Shown in pieces: positions 41,379 through 52,172 of a DNA stretch of 64,000 bases. The notes beneath the pieces are model-generated. The model searched no databases. It saw nothing but the letters and a program-made list of their open reading frames with translations, and was not told the DNA's origin. Each line of letters opens with the position of its first letter. The stretch's first letter is position 1. This stretch comes from Bryobacteraceae bacterium. Lineage in GTDB: Bacteria > Acidobacteriota > Terriglobia > Bryobacterales > Bryobacteraceae. The stretch lies in NCBI GenBank assembly GCA_019748195.1, contig JAIEPW010000016.1, forward strand, positions 62,001 through 126,000, written 5' to 3'. The position numbers and the translations under genes are program-made.

Positions 41379-43508
41379 ATGTCTTCCGACCCGCAAACGC
41401 CCGGCAACCCGGATTGGTCCCAAATCGCGGCGCGCATGGACGCGCTCACCGAGGCGAACCTTCGAATCCTCCGCCGCCAGCAGGAAATCGAGCAGCGCCT
41501 GGAACGCATGGAAGCCGCGCTGCGCCTGTCCCCGCCGGTCCGGCCGCCGGAGCCGGTCGCGCGGCCCGTCAGGCCGCCGCCCCCGGCGATTCCGGTAGAG
41601 CAAGCCCAGGCGCCTCCGGCCCCGCCGCCTCCCCCGCCGTCCGAGGCCGTCACGCCGCCCGACGCCCAACCGCCCGCCGCCGAGAACCTGGAAACACAGG
41701 TGGGCCTCACCTGGATCAACCGCATCGGCGCGATCACGCTGATCCTCGGCGTGGCGTTCTTCTTCAAATACGCCATCGATAACGAATGGATCGGCGAGAG
41801 CGGCCGCGTGATCCTGGGCTTGCTGGCGGGCTTCACCGCGCTCTTCGCCGGCGACCGCCTGTGGAATCGCGACCAGAAGACCTTCGCCCACGGTCTCACC
41901 GGGCTGGGGATTTCCATCCTCTATCTCTCCTTCTACGCGGCCTTCGGCTTCTACCGCCTCATCCCGCGCGAAGCGGCCTTCGTCCTCATGGTGGTGACCA
42001 CGGCCGCTTCCGGGGCGCTGTCGCTGCGCTATCACTCGCTGGCCATCGCGGTGCTCGCGCTGATCGGCGGATATGTCACGCCGCTTTCGCTTTCCACCGG
42101 CGAAGACCGCCCCTGGATCTTCTTCAGCTACTTGTTCGTCCTGAACGCCGGTGCGCTGAGCCTGGCCCGGCGCCAGGCCTGGCGGGCGCTCGAGCTGCTG
42201 ACGTTCGGCGCTACCTTCTTCCTGTACCTGGCCTGGCACGCGGACCGCTTCGACGATGCCGACCGCGTCCCCGCCGCCGTGTTCGCCGCCCTGTTCTACT
42301 TGAGCTTTGTCATTTCACCGTGGCGCTGGATTCCCGAGATCGCGCAATTTTTCGTCAATACCGCGTACGCATCGGTCACCGCGCGCGATCCCGGCGCATA
42401 CTTCCTGATGACGCTGCCGACGGCCGCGCTCGGCGTATACCTGGCCGACCGCCGCAACCGCATGGAGCTGCTCCAGGCCGCTCTCGCCGGGTTCTGGTTC
42501 GAGTTCTTCCTGTGGGAAAGCCACCCCGATTTCCGCGAATGGACCGTCCTGGGCCTCGCCGCGGGCTTCGCCATTTTTTTCGCCTGGGTCCCCCTCCGCA
42601 TCCTGCGCGACCGCGATCCCGGCGTGACCGGCCTGGTCTCCATGCCGGTGAACGGCGCGGCCTTCTTCGCCGCAGCCTACGGATTGGTCTGGTACATCTA
42701 CAAGGACTGGATGGGCCTGTTCGCCGCCGCCGTGGCCGCCGTCCACCTGGGCGCCGCGATGATGATCTACCGCTGGAGCCGGCAACGGAGCCGCGATATG
42801 CGGCCCGCGCTTCTGGCCGCCGGCATCGCCCTCGGCTTCCTGACCCTCGCGATTCCGCTCCAGTTCTCCGCCTACCACATCACCATCGCCTGGGCGCTCG
42901 AAGGCGCGGCCCTCTCCTGGATCGCCTTCAAACTGGCCGAACGCCGCGTCTACTGGGGCGCGTGGGCCGTCTTCGCACTGGCGCTTGCGCGGATTGTGAC
43001 CATTGATCTCGCCTACGCGGGCGACTGGTCCATCATGCGCCTCTTCGCCAACGGCGTCTTCTTTACCCTGTTGCTCAGCGCGCTGAGCTTCGCGCACGGC
43101 GCCTATTGGAGCCGCGGCCAGGGTGCGGCCCCCGCCGGAATCCTGCTGGTGCTCGCGCACGCGCTCATGATCGGCGCGCTGCAGTCGCAGCTCACCATTT
43201 GGGCCCTGCGGAATGTCGCGCCGGAGTACCAGCGCAACGCCATCAGCCTGGGTCTCTCGGCCATCATGACGCTGTACGCGGTCGCGCTGATCGTTTCCGG
43301 CGTCCTGCGCGCCTTCACGCCGCATCGCATCCTGGGTCTGATCCTGATCGGGCTGGTGGTGGCGAAACTGTACCTGATGGACGTCTGGGACATGGGCCGC
43401 CTGTTCCGCACCCTCGCCTTCCTGGGTCTGGGCGCGATGCTGCTGGCGACCTCCTACCTGTATTCCCGCTACCGCAAGTCGATCGCGCGCTTCTGGAGAG
43501 GCGAGTGA
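41379..43508 (+). CDS. DUF2339 polytopic membrane protein
   Basis: 709 aa. An N-terminal coiled coil (ARMDALTEANLRILRRQQEIEQRLERMEAAL) and Pro-rich linker are followed by ~20 hydrophobic spans starting GLTWINRIGAITLILGVAFFFKYAIDNEWIGESGRVILGLLAGF, the DUF2339 signature. Function is unknown; members occur widely with DUF3999 proteins and are suspected envelope or surface-carbohydrate factors. The next gene overlaps its stop as GTGA, confirming the usual pairing. Confidence 0.88.
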   Translation: MSSDPQTPGNPDWSQIAARMDALTEANLRILRRQQEIEQRLERMEAALRLSPPVRPPEPVARPVRPPPPAIPVEQAQAPPAPPPPPPSEAVTPPDAQPPAAENLETQVGLTWINRIGAITLILGVAFFFKYAIDNEWIGESGRVILGLLAGFTALFAGDRLWNRDQKTFAHGLTGLGISILYLSFYAAFGFYRLIPREAAFVLMVVTTAASGALSLRYHSLAIAVLALIGGYVTPLSLSTGEDRPWIFFSYLFVLNAGALSLARRQAWRALELLTFGATFFLYLAWHADRFDDADRVPAAVFAALFYLSFVISPWRWIPEIAQFFVNTAYASVTARDPGAYFLMTLPTAALGVYLADRRNRMELLQAALAGFWFEFFLWESHPDFREWTVLGLAAGFAIFFAWVPLRILRDRDPGVTGLVSMPVNGAAFFAAAYGLVWYIYKDWMGLFAAAVAAVHLGAAMMIYRWSRQRSRDMRPALLAAGIALGFLTLAIPLQFSAYHITIAWALEGAALSWIAFKLAERRVYWGAWAVFALALARIVTIDLAYAGDWSIMRLFANGVFFTLLLSALSFAHGAYWSRGQGAAPAGILLVLAHALMIGALQSQLTIWALRNVAPEYQRNAISLGLSAIMTLYAVALIVSGVLRAFTPHRILGLILIGLVVAKLYLMDVWDMGRLFRTLAFLGLGAMLLATSYLYSRYRKSIARFWRGE

Positions 43509-44737
43509 AGCGCGTTCTGCCGGCGTTGCTCGCGGCCATCCCCCTGGCCGCCGACTTCGATGCCGCGCGCTGGAAGTTCCGGCAGCCGGTCTCCGTTACG
43601 CCCGGGCCCGGGCTTGCATCCGTGGAAGCCGGTAAGGACGTGCTCACCGGCGCGAGTCCCGGCCTCGGCGACCTCCGCGTCACCCGCGACGGCAAGGAGA
43701 TTCCCTACCTCATCCAAACCCTGGCGGGCTCATCGGAACAGAAGCCGCAAAGCCTGGAGATTCTGGACCAGTCGGTGAGCCCGGGCAGCGGGCTGCAACT
43801 GGTGCTCGATTTCGGCGCTCGCGCGCGTCATAACCGCGTCCGCGTGCAAACCGGCCGCGATAACTTCCGCGCCGCCGTCCGCGTGGAATCCAGCGACGAT
43901 CGCCGCTCCTGGTCGCTCGCGCGCTCCGGAGCCTTCCTGTTCGACTTCACCCAGGACAACGTCCATTACGAATCGCTGGAGATCGCCTACCCGCTCTCCA
44001 CCCGCCGCTATCTTCGCCTGAGCATCCCCGGCTGGAACGACCCCAAGTTCATCACCGGCGCCCAGGCGTTCGAGACGGTGTCCACCCCGCCGAAGTTGAT
44101 GACCTTGGGCTCCTGCGCGCCGCCTCCTCAGCCGGAGCCGGCGGCACGGGCGACGCTGCATGCCTGCGACCTCGGCGCCGCCGCTCCGGTGGAGAAGGTC
44201 CGCTTCGAGATCGGCGCGCAGTCGCTGGCCCGCGGCTTTCATCGCGCCGTGCTGCTGGAGTCCAGCCCCGACGCGGTGAAGTGGACCTTCGCCGGCTCCG
44301 GCGTGCTCTCGCGCCTCGCCGACGAAACCTCGCTGACGGTGAATGTGCAGGGCGTCGCGCGGCACTGGCGGGCTCGCGTGTTCCACCGCGACGATCAACC
44401 CCTGCCGGTCACCGCGATGCACTTTGAAACCGTGGTTCGCGAGATCCGCTTCGAGCGCGAATCGCCTGGCGAATACGCCCTCTATTACGGCAATCCCGCG
44501 GCGCAGGCGCCGGCGTACGACCTTCCCGTTCTCCTGCGGGGCATCGCCCCACAGGTGACTCCAGCGCCGCTGGGCGCGCGCGAGCTCAACCCCGCCTATC
44601 GCGAACCCGAGAAGCCGATATCCGAGCGCAATCCCTGGCTGCTGCAGGGCATCCTGATCGCCGCCGTGCTGATTCTCGGGTTTGTCACCGTACGCTTCCT
44701 GCGCAAGGCCCAGCAGGGTGGGCCGCCGGCCGCCTGA
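43505..44737 (+). CDS. DUF3999-like exported membrane-anchored protein
   Basis: 410 aa from GTG 43505, which overlaps the DUF2339 stop (GTGA) and begins a signal peptide (KRVLPALLAAIPLAADF). The body is beta-rich with discoidin-like lectin repeats (SGLQLVLDFGARARHNRVRVQTGRDNFRAAVRVESSDDRRSW; REIRFERESPGEYALYYGNP). A C-terminal membrane span (LLQGILIAAVLILGFVTVRFL) anchors it. DUF3999 proteins accompany DUF2339 proteins; the combined role is unknown. Confidence 0.82.
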   Translation: MKRVLPALLAAIPLAADFDAARWKFRQPVSVTPGPGLASVEAGKDVLTGASPGLGDLRVTRDGKEIPYLIQTLAGSSEQKPQSLEILDQSVSPGSGLQLVLDFGARARHNRVRVQTGRDNFRAAVRVESSDDRRSWSLARSGAFLFDFTQDNVHYESLEIAYPLSTRRYLRLSIPGWNDPKFITGAQAFETVSTPPKLMTLGSCAPPPQPEPAARATLHACDLGAAAPVEKVRFEIGAQSLARGFHRAVLLESSPDAVKWTFAGSGVLSRLADETSLTVNVQGVARHWRARVFHRDDQPLPVTAMHFETVVREIRFERESPGEYALYYGNPAAQAPAYDLPVLLRGIAPQVTPAPLGARELNPAYREPEKPISERNPWLLQGILIAAVLILGFVTVRFLRKAQQGGPPAA

Positions 44738-44814
44738 CGAATTCTTTATTCCTCCGCCTAACCCCGCCCCGGCCCGTTCGTCTTTCCACTAGCTAATCTT
44801 CTGGAGAGCATCAC

Positions 44815-45156
44815 GTGGCCAAGGGAGACATGATCGCCGGCGCCCTCGAACTGCTGATTCTGAAGGCCGTTCTCGCGAGCCCGGCGCACGGGCACACCAT
44901 CGCCCACGCCATCGAAAGAACTTCGGAAGACGTTCTTCAGGTGGAGCACGGCTCGCTCTATCCCGCCCTGCACCGGTTGGAAGAGCGGGGTCTCATCGCC
45001 TCCTTCTGGGGCACCTCCGAGAACAACCGCAAAGCCAAGTATTACCGCATCACGCCCGCCGGGCGGAAGCACCTGACCAGCGAGCGGACCCGCTGGGACG
45101 CCCTGGTCGCGGCCATCGCGCGGGTCCTGGGTCCGGCCGCCGGAGAATCCCAGTGA
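44815..45156 (+). CDS. PadR family transcriptional regulator
   Basis: 113 aa, GTG start. The winged helix [84 protein letters not shown] is classic PadR-s1. In acidobacteria these small regulators usually precede an ADOP permease and control it. The following gene starts at GTG 45153, overlapping this stop (GTGA), so expression is coupled. The ligand is unknown. Confidence 0.92.
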   Translation: MAKGDMIAGALELLILKAVLASPAHGHTIAHAIERTSEDVLQVEHGSLYPALHRLEERGLIASFWGTSENNRKAKYYRITPAGRKHLTSERTRWDALVAAIARVLGPAAGESQ

Positions 45157-47855
45157 GCTGGCGAGGCTACTTCCGCCGCGATCGGAAAGACGCCGACCTG
45201 GCGCGCGAGCTGGATGCTTACCTGGAGCAGGAGATCGCCGACCAGCTCGAACGCGGCCTTTCCCCACCCGAGGCTGAAGCCGCCGCCCGCCGCAAACTGG
45301 GCAATCGAACGCGAATCCGTGAGGAGATCTACACCATGAACACCCCTCAGCCCTGGGACCACCTGCTCCGCGACTTGCGATACGGTGTCCGCGGCCTGCT
45401 GGCCGCTCCGGGATTCACGCTGGTGGCAATCATCTCGCTGGGACTGGGAATCGGCGCGAATACCGCGATGTTCCAGCTCTTCGAGGCGATTCGCCTGCGC
45501 ACCCTCCCGGTGGAGAAACCCTGGGAACTGGTGGATGTAACCGTGGACTCCCCCAAGGGTCGAACCGGGCGCTTCGATGGGCGGCGGCCAGTGCTCACGG
45601 ACGCTCTCTGGGAGCGGATCCGCGGCCAGCAACAGGCGTTCTCGTCGATGTTCGCGTTCTCCTCGACGCGCGCCAACATCGCCCCGGAAGGAGAAGCGCG
45701 GCGGGTGGAGACGCTTTATCTGAGCGGAGAGGCGTTTTCTACTCTAGGGGTTCGCGCGCACCTGGGACGCCTGATCACTCCAGCCGACGACACGCCCCAA
45801 TGCGCCGAGCCCGCCGCCGTCCTGGGCTATGCGTTCTGGCGGCGCGAGTACGGCGGCGATCCCGCCGCGGTGGGTAAGTCGATCAACATTGAACGGCGCA
45901 AGTTCCCGATCGTGGGCGTGGCGGAGCGGCGGTTCCCCGGACTCGAAGTGGGGCGGCAATTTGATCTTGCGATTCCCGTTTGCGCCGAGCGAGTCCTGTT
46001 CCCCGATAACGAGGAGCGCGGCATGCGCCGCTACTGGTGGCTCTCGGCCTTCGGAAGGTTGAAGCCCGGCTGGACGCTCGCGCAGGCGGACGCGCACCTG
46101 AAAACCATCTCGCCCGAGATCTTCCGCGCCACCGCTCCCGCCGGTTACACTCCGGAAGATTCCCGCAACTACCTCGAATTCCGCCTGCAGGCTCGAGAGG
46201 CCGCGCGCGGCGTCTCCGGGCTCCGCCGCAACTACGGCGATTCTCTCGGCTACCTTCTGGCAGCCACCGGCGTCCTGCTGCTGATCGCGTGCGCCAACCT
46301 CGCCAATCTTCTGCTGGCGCGAGGATCGGCGCGGGAGCGGGAGTTCGCCCTGCGCCTGGCCATCGGCGCATCTCGCCGGAGGCTGGTGGCCCAGATGCTC
46401 ACCGAAACCGCGCTCCTGGTTGCGGCGGGCGCCGCGCTCGGCGTCCTGTGCGCCGGATTGCTCAGCCGGACGCTGGTGTCGCTCCTGGCTACGGAGGGCA
46501 ATCGATGGGTGCTGGACCTGAGCCTGGACTGGCGGGTGCTTGCGTTCGCCGCGCTGCTTGCCGCCCTTTCCGCTACATTTTTCGGCCTGCTTCCCGCCTT
46601 GCGCGCCAGCCGCGCCGAACCTTCCTCCGCGCTCCACGGCGGAGGGCGGTCCACTGGAGCGCGCGAGGGATTGGCGGCTCGCCGGGCGCTGGTGGCCCTG
46701 CAGGTGGCCCTCGCCACCGGCCTGCTCGCGGGAGCCCTGCTGCTGGCGCGAACGCTGCACAACTTGAGCATCATCGATCCGGGGTTCCGCCAATCCGGGC
46801 TGCTCGTAGTGGCTCTCGAGTTTCCTTCGGCGCAGCTTCCGATGGAGCGCCGGGCGCTGGCCAACCGCGAGATTCTGGATCGCCTCCGCGCGGCCCCCGG
46901 CGTCGATCAGGCGGCGCAGCTTTCCGTCGTGCCCGGCCTCGGATGGGGGTCGAACCGTAACGTCGAGGTGCCCGGCGAAACGCCCCGCGGCGGCGCGCCC
47001 ACGACCCGCATGACCAACCTCAACGCCGTCAGCGACGGCTATTTTGCCGCCATGGGAACCCCCCTTCGCTCCGGGCGCGATTTCGACGCCCGCGACCGGC
47101 GAGGGGCGCAGCCCGTCGCGATCGTCAATGAGGAATTCGCGCGCCGATTCTTCGGCGGGCGTGACCCGGTGGGCCGCGTATTCCGTCTGGAGGCCAAAGG
47201 AGCTTGGGGCCCGCCCATCGAGGTGATCGGCCTGGCGGCCGATTCCAAGTATGAGAACGTGCGCGACAGCTTCGACGCCATCGCCTATCTGCCCATCGAC
47301 CAGCAGCAGGAAGGTGTCGCGAGTCCGTACTTCATGATTCATTCCCGCTCCGAACTGAGCGCCGCGGTGGCGGCCGCGCGCTCCGCCGTCGCGGGCTACG
47401 ACCCCCAGGCCATCATCGATTTCGCGCCGCACCAGAGGCCCATCGGCGAGAGCCTGGTGCGGGAGCGGCTGATGGCGGCCCTCACCGGCTTTTTCGGCTT
47501 TCTCGCCGTGACGCTTGCCGTGATGGGTCTGTACGGCGTGATCAGTTTCTGGGTGTCGAAGCGGCGGACGGAGATCGGAATCCGCGTGGCGTTGGGCGCC
47601 ACCCGCCGCCAGGTGGTGGCTCACGTGGTTCGCGAGACCGCGCTTCTGGCGGGAGCGGGCCTGATCCTGGGGCTGGGGCTGGCGATCCTGGTGGGCCGGG
47701 CGGCGCAATCGCAGTTGTTCGGCGTGGCGCCCAACGATCCGCTGACGCTTGCTTCGGCGGTTTTACTGTTGGGCGTGGCTTCGCTGGCGGCGGGATATGT
47801 GCCGGCGCGGCAGGCGGCGAAGGTGGATCCGGCGATTACGCTGCGGCAGGAGTGA
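45153..47855 (+). CDS. ADOP family ABC-type permease (acidobacterial duplicated orphan permease)
   Basis: 900 aa. Residues 1-60 are the ADOP prefix domain ([42 protein letters not shown]). Then a span ([27 protein letters not shown]), a MacB periplasmic core domain, the first FtsX domain (~350-460), a second MacB core and a second FtsX domain ([42 protein letters not shown]) to the C-terminus. These two-in-one MacB-like permeases lack a cognate ATPase gene nearby, as here. Thought to act in efflux or lipoprotein/peptide export; the substrate is unknown. Confidence 0.92.
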   Translation: MSWRGYFRRDRKDADLARELDAYLEQEIADQLERGLSPPEAEAAARRKLGNRTRIREEIYTMNTPQPWDHLLRDLRYGVRGLLAAPGFTLVAIISLGLGIGANTAMFQLFEAIRLRTLPVEKPWELVDVTVDSPKGRTGRFDGRRPVLTDALWERIRGQQQAFSSMFAFSSTRANIAPEGEARRVETLYLSGEAFSTLGVRAHLGRLITPADDTPQCAEPAAVLGYAFWRREYGGDPAAVGKSINIERRKFPIVGVAERRFPGLEVGRQFDLAIPVCAERVLFPDNEERGMRRYWWLSAFGRLKPGWTLAQADAHLKTISPEIFRATAPAGYTPEDSRNYLEFRLQAREAARGVSGLRRNYGDSLGYLLAATGVLLLIACANLANLLLARGSAREREFALRLAIGASRRRLVAQMLTETALLVAAGAALGVLCAGLLSRTLVSLLATEGNRWVLDLSLDWRVLAFAALLAALSATFFGLLPALRASRAEPSSALHGGGRSTGAREGLAARRALVALQVALATGLLAGALLLARTLHNLSIIDPGFRQSGLLVVALEFPSAQLPMERRALANREILDRLRAAPGVDQAAQLSVVPGLGWGSNRNVEVPGETPRGGAPTTRMTNLNAVSDGYFAAMGTPLRSGRDFDARDRRGAQPVAIVNEEFARRFFGGRDPVGRVFRLEAKGAWGPPIEVIGLAADSKYENVRDSFDAIAYLPIDQQQEGVASPYFMIHSRSELSAAVAAARSAVAGYDPQAIIDFAPHQRPIGESLVRERLMAALTGFFGFLAVTLAVMGLYGVISFWVSKRRTEIGIRVALGATRRQVVAHVVRETALLAGAGLILGLGLAILVGRAAQSQLFGVAPNDPLTLASAVLLLGVASLAAGYVPARQAAKVDPAITLRQE

Positions 47856-47859
47856 CGGG

Positions 47860-49545
47860 CTAATCCGGCGAGTTGGCGTCCAGGAACGCGCGCAGCCGGT
47901 GGCTGCGGCTGGGATGCCGCAGTTTGCGCAGCGCCTTGGCTTCGATCTGGCGAATGCGCTCGCGGGTGACCGCGAAGTGCTGGCCGACTTCCTCGAGGGT
48001 ATGCTCGGAGCCGTCCTGCAGGCCGAAGCGCATCTTGATGATCTTCTCTTCGCGCGGGGAAAGTGTTTTCAGGACTTCGGCGGTCTGCTCGCGCAGGTTC
48101 AGGTTGATGACCGCTTCCGAGGGCGAAACCACGCGGCGGTCGATGATGAAATCGCCCAGGTGGGATTCCTCTTCCTCGCCCACCGGAGTTTCCAGCGAGA
48201 TCGGCTCCTGGGCGATGCGCAGCACCTTGCGGACCTTGGAGGCGGGCAGTTCCATCTTGACGGCCAGTTCCTCGGAAGTGGGCTCGCGACCCAGTTCCTG
48301 CTGCAGCAGCCGCTGCGTGCGCACCAGTTTGTTGATCGTCTCGATCATGTGCACGGGGATGCGGATGGTGCGCGCCTGGTCGGCGATGGCGCGCGTGATC
48401 GCCTGCCGCACCCACCAGGTGGCGTAGGTGGAGAACTTGTAGCCGCGCAGGTAGTCGAACTTGTCGACGGCTTTCATCAACCCGATGTTGCCTTCCTGGA
48501 TCAGGTCCAGGAACTGCAGGCCGCGGTTGGTGTAGCGCTTGGCGATGGAGACCACCAGGCGCAGGTTGGCCTCGATAAGCTGCTTCTTGGCGACTTCGGA
48601 GTCATATTCGCCGCGTTCGACGATCTGGAGGGAGCGGCGAAGCTCGGCGGCGCTGGCGCCGGAATTTTCCTCGATCTGCGTCAGGCTTTGCGTGGCGGAG
48701 CGCAGCTCCTTGCGCAGGGCGTTCTGCACGGTTCCGGATGCGCCGTTGTGCGCCTCAATCTTGCGCTGGATCTTGACGATTTCGCGCTCGATGGGCTTCA
48801 GGTCTTCGACGGCCGAGCGCAGCGTGGCCGACAGCCGCCGCCGCGTGAGGGAGCTGAACTGCAGCGCCCGGATCTGGCGCGAGATCAGCACCATGGTCCG
48901 CGCCAGGCTCCAGCGCAGGTTGCGGTGCTGCTTGGGCTTCATCTGCCGGGAGATAGCCAGCAGTTTCTGGCGGCACTGCTGGGCTTTCTTGTAGTTTTTC
49001 TCGATCTCCTCGATGCCCTGGATCACGCGCGCGCTTTCTTCCAGCAGCGCTTCGTCGGTCATGATCGGGTCGGAGATGGCGACGATGTCGCGCACCTGCA
49101 GCGGATCCTGCCGCAGCACGTCGGAGATTTCGATGACTTCGCGGATGGTCAGCGGAGAGCGGGAAAGCGCGCGATTCACGGCCCGCTGGCCGCGCTCGAT
49201 GCGCTTGGCGAGCTCGATTTCACCCTCGCGCGTCAGCAGCGGCACCGTGCCCATCTCGCGCAGGTACATCCGCACCGGGTCGTTGGTCTTCTCGCTGCCG
49301 TCGGGGCCGAGGTCGATTTCCCCGAATTCTTCCCCTTCTTCCGATTTTTTGTCGAATTCGATCTTCGGTTCTTCGAGGATTTCGACACCCGCGGTGTCGA
49401 GATCGCTCAACAACTCATCCAGTTCCCGGCCGCCCTGAAACCCCTCGGTGAGGATCTCATTCACCTCATCGTAGAGTACAAAGCCCTTTTCCTTACCGGT
49501 ATCCATGAGTTGCTTTAGCCGGCCGAATTTTTCATCGAGTGCCAC
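47860..49545 (-). CDS. rpoD: Primary RNA polymerase sigma factor RpoD (sigma-70)
   Basis: 561 aa. Region 1.1-like N-terminus ([32 protein letters not shown]), region 1.2 ([32 protein letters not shown]), a non-conserved insert, region 2 ([78 protein letters not shown]), region 3 ([26 protein letters not shown]) and region 4 ([39 protein letters not shown]). It is downstream of dnaG by ~100 bp, the macromolecular-synthesis order. Convergent with ADOP, 4 bp apart. Confidence 0.97.
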   Translation of the reverse strand: MALDEKFGRLKQLMDTGKEKGFVLYDEVNEILTEGFQGGRELDELLSDLDTAGVEILEEPKIEFDKKSEEGEEFGEIDLGPDGSEKTNDPVRMYLREMGTVPLLTREGEIELAKRIERGQRAVNRALSRSPLTIREVIEISDVLRQDPLQVRDIVAISDPIMTDEALLEESARVIQGIEEIEKNYKKAQQCRQKLLAISRQMKPKQHRNLRWSLARTMVLISRQIRALQFSSLTRRRLSATLRSAVEDLKPIEREIVKIQRKIEAHNGASGTVQNALRKELRSATQSLTQIEENSGASAAELRRSLQIVERGEYDSEVAKKQLIEANLRLVVSIAKRYTNRGLQFLDLIQEGNIGLMKAVDKFDYLRGYKFSTYATWWVRQAITRAIADQARTIRIPVHMIETINKLVRTQRLLQQELGREPTSEELAVKMELPASKVRKVLRIAQEPISLETPVGEEEESHLGDFIIDRRVVSPSEAVINLNLREQTAEVLKTLSPREEKIIKMRFGLQDGSEHTLEEVGQHFAVTRERIRQIEAKALRKLRHPSRSHRLRAFLDANSPD

Positions 49546-49647
49546 TGGACCCCATTTCCGACGCGGCGCCAGAGCCCCGATGCCGCCAGAACACCCTCAG
49601 TGTACAACAGCCCCGCCGCCCGCTTCCGGGCCCGCGCGAGCTCCTTC

Positions 49648-51381
49648 TTACTTCAACCGGCTCAACTCCGACATATACGCCAGAGCCTCTTCGGTCCGTC
49701 CCTCGCGCTCGGCTGCCTTCAACCGCGAGCGTAACTCCGCCTTACGCCTCTCCCGGTCCTGTATCGCCAGTTCCCGAAGGCACGCTTGCGCCTGTGTGAG
49801 GGTGTGACTCTCTTCCCCTAACTCATCGGCGGAGACGATTTCCTGCAATAGAGCGCGGGGCCCTTCCTCCAGCCGCGACTCCACTCCCAGGTACTCCACC
49901 CGCTCGCCCGATTCCCACAACGACACCATGGCCTCAAACACCGGCCGCATCGCAAAGTGCTCGAATCCCGGCGTCCCGCGCAGCGCCGGCAGCACTTCCT
50001 GGCGCGCTTCCGCCGACTCCAGCAGCGCCATCAGCAGCATCTTCTCGAGCGGCGGCACCGCCGCCGCCAGCGCCTTGCCCGGCGCCTCCACGGACCGTCC
50101 CCGCCGCTCCGACGCGGCTTTCCGGAACTGCTCCAGCACCACGCCCTTCTCCACCCCGAGGTAATCGGCCACATCCTCGGCGATCGCCGCCCGCTCCAGC
50201 TTGTCCGACACCTTCTGTATCGCGGGCAGCAGAAACTGGAAACCCTGAATCCGCCCCTCCGCCGACCGCATGTCGAACCTCAGCCGCGTCCGGTCCGCCA
50301 GCCAATGAAAATACCCTCCCGCTTCTCCCAGCTTTCGCCGGTACGTCTCCGCGCCGTTCTGCCTCACGTACTCGTCCGGATCCAGACCGCCCTCCAGCGA
50401 CAGCACCCGCACCTTCATGTGCTCCTCCAGCAGAATCTGGATCGACCGCTCCGTCGCGTTCGCGCCCGCCGTATCGGGATCGAAATTCACGACTACCCGC
50501 TCGGAATGACGGCGCAGCGTACGCACCTGCGCCGGCGTCAGCGCGGTGCCGCAGCTCGCCACCACTTCCTCCACTCCCGCCGCGGCCACGCCGATCACGT
50601 CCATGTAGCCTTCCACCAGCACGCAGCGGTCCTGCTTGCGAATGGCATCCTTGGCGCGATGCAGGTTGTACAGCACCGTCTGCTTCTTGTAAATCGCGGT
50701 CTCGGGCGAGTTCAGGTACTTGGGCTCGTCGCCTTCGCGCAGCGCGCGTCCCGCGAAGGCGATGATCTTGCCGGACTCATTGTGAATGGGGAACATCAGG
50801 CGGCCGCGGAAGTTGTCGTAGTAGCCGCCCGAATCGCGGCGCCGCACCAGGCCGCTGGCTTCCATTGCTTCGCGAGGGAAATTCTCGGCCTCGAACCGCC
50901 GCACCAGCGCCTGTCCCGAGGCATCCGAGTAGCCGATGCCGAACCGCTCGGCGACGCCTTGCGTCACGCCGCGCCTGGCCAGATAGTTCCGCGCCTCCGC
51001 GCCCGCCGCCGCGTACAGCCCCGCGCGGAACGCCTCCTGCGCCAGCTCATGCATGCGGTACAGGGCGGCGCGCAGCCGCGTGTCTTCGTCGGTGGTATCG
51101 GCGCGCTTCGGAACCGGAATGCCGTACTGCTCGGCGAGCTGCTTCAGCGCTTCCCAGAAGGTGAGCCCCTCCACCTCCATCACGAACTTGAACACGTCGC
51201 CGCCCGCGCCGCAGCCGAAACACTTATAGAAGCCCTTGGGATTCACGCCGAACGACGGTGTCTTTTCCGAATGGAACGGGCACAGGCCCACCCATCGCGT
51301 GCCGGCCTTCTTCAACTGGACGTACTGGCCGACCGTGCGCACGATGTCGACCTGCGATTTCACCTGCTCGGCAAATTCCAT
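49648..51381 (-). CDS. dnaG: DNA primase DnaG
   Basis: 577 aa. N-terminal zinc ribbon WVGLCPFHSEKTPSFGVNPKGFYKCFGCGAGGDVFKFVME (C-x2-H...C-x2-C). RNA-polymerase domain with the motif EARNYLARRGVTQGVAERFGIGYS and GRLMFPIHNESGKIIAFAGRAL. TOPRIM: VLVEGYMDVIGVAAAGVEEVVASCGTALT and VVVNFDPDTAGANATERSIQILLEE. A C-terminal DnaB-interaction region follows. Synthesises RNA primers at the fork. It starts 4 bp after the O-methyltransferase gene and precedes rpoD; no rpsU is present between or upstream. Confidence 0.97.
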   Translation of the reverse strand: MEFAEQVKSQVDIVRTVGQYVQLKKAGTRWVGLCPFHSEKTPSFGVNPKGFYKCFGCGAGGDVFKFVMEVEGLTFWEALKQLAEQYGIPVPKRADTTDEDTRLRAALYRMHELAQEAFRAGLYAAAGAEARNYLARRGVTQGVAERFGIGYSDASGQALVRRFEAENFPREAMEASGLVRRRDSGGYYDNFRGRLMFPIHNESGKIIAFAGRALREGDEPKYLNSPETAIYKKQTVLYNLHRAKDAIRKQDRCVLVEGYMDVIGVAAAGVEEVVASCGTALTPAQVRTLRRHSERVVVNFDPDTAGANATERSIQILLEEHMKVRVLSLEGGLDPDEYVRQNGAETYRRKLGEAGGYFHWLADRTRLRFDMRSAEGRIQGFQFLLPAIQKVSDKLERAAIAEDVADYLGVEKGVVLEQFRKAASERRGRSVEAPGKALAAAVPPLEKMLLMALLESAEARQEVLPALRGTPGFEHFAMRPVFEAMVSLWESGERVEYLGVESRLEEGPRALLQEIVSADELGEESHTLTQAQACLRELAIQDRERRKAELRSRLKAAEREGRTEEALAYMSELSRLK

Positions 51382-51385
51382 TCCG

Positions 51386-52048
51386 TCACTTCTTGCGGGC
51401 CAGCGTGATGCCGTCGGCCATGGGGATCACGCAGAAATCGACCCGCGGATCTTCCCTGAGCGCGCGATTGAAGGCGCGCACGGCGAGGGCGTTCGCATTC
51501 GTGGTTTCGGGATCCGACGCCTCGCCCATCAGAAACACATTGTCCACCACAATCAGGCCGCCCGGCCGCAGCAGCTCCAGCAGCCGTTCGTAGTAGGCGG
51601 AGTAGCCGGGCTTGTCCGCATCGATGAAGGCGAGATCGAAGGCGCCGAAGTTGCCTTCGCTGAGCAACCGGTCCAGGGTCTCGATCGCGGGTCCTTTGCG
51701 CGCGACAATCCTGTGTTCGACCCCCGCCTGCTTCCAGTAGCCCGACGCCGTGTTCAGATACTCCTCGCTCACATCGCACGCGAGCAGCCGCCCGTCCTCG
51801 GGCAGGGCCAGCGCCATCGCCGTCGAGCTGTAGCCGGTGAACACGCCGATCTCGATCACGTTTCGCGCGGCGGTGAGCTTCACCAGGAACTGCAGCAGAA
51901 CCCCCTGCTCAGGCGGAATCTGCATGATGGCCAGCGGGTGCTGTTCGGTGTCGCGGCGGATGGCCGCCAGCACCGGGTGCTCGGCGGGCGAGATCGCGGC
52001 CAGGTACGCGGCGATGTTCGCCGGCAGCAGGTAATCCTTGCTCGCCAT
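51386..52048 (-). CDS. Class I SAM-dependent O-methyltransferase (caffeoyl-CoA/catechol O-MT-like)
   Basis: 220 aa, full family length. NVIEIGVFTGYSSTAMALALPEDGRLLACDVSEEYLNTASGYWKQAGVEHRI is the SAM fold, FDLAFIDADKPGYSAYYERLLELLRPGGLIVVDNVFLMG the metal site (D-x-D-K and later D-N). It is a cation-dependent methyltransferase of small phenolic substrates or their CoA esters. It is the first gene of a minus-strand cluster with dnaG and rpoD; the functional link is unclear. Confidence 0.9.
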   Translation of the reverse strand: MASKDYLLPANIAAYLAAISPAEHPVLAAIRRDTEQHPLAIMQIPPEQGVLLQFLVKLTAARNVIEIGVFTGYSSTAMALALPEDGRLLACDVSEEYLNTASGYWKQAGVEHRIVARKGPAIETLDRLLSEGNFGAFDLAFIDADKPGYSAYYERLLELLRPGGLIVVDNVFLMGEASDPETTNANALAVRAFNRALREDPRVDFCVIPMADGITLARKK

Positions 52049-52138
52049 TAGGCTAGTTTAGGGCAACTGAGACAACGGGAACCGGCGGCCGGAAAGGTAT
52101 GCGGCACGATCCTCGACAGAGGAGGCGCGAGAGACCCT

Positions 52139-52153
52139 GCACCACGGTGGTGC
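52139..52153. promoter_or_regulatory. Inverted repeat upstream of the ribbon-helix-helix gene, putative operator
   Basis: GCACCACGGTGGTGC has perfect 7-bp arms around one central base and ends 19 bp before the ATG at 52173; TATTGT (52161-52166) may be the -10. Ribbon-helix-helix antitoxins bind such short dyads at their own promoter, so this is a plausible autoregulatory site. Confidence 0.5.
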
Positions 52154-52172
52154 ACGCTGGTATTGTGAGGGT

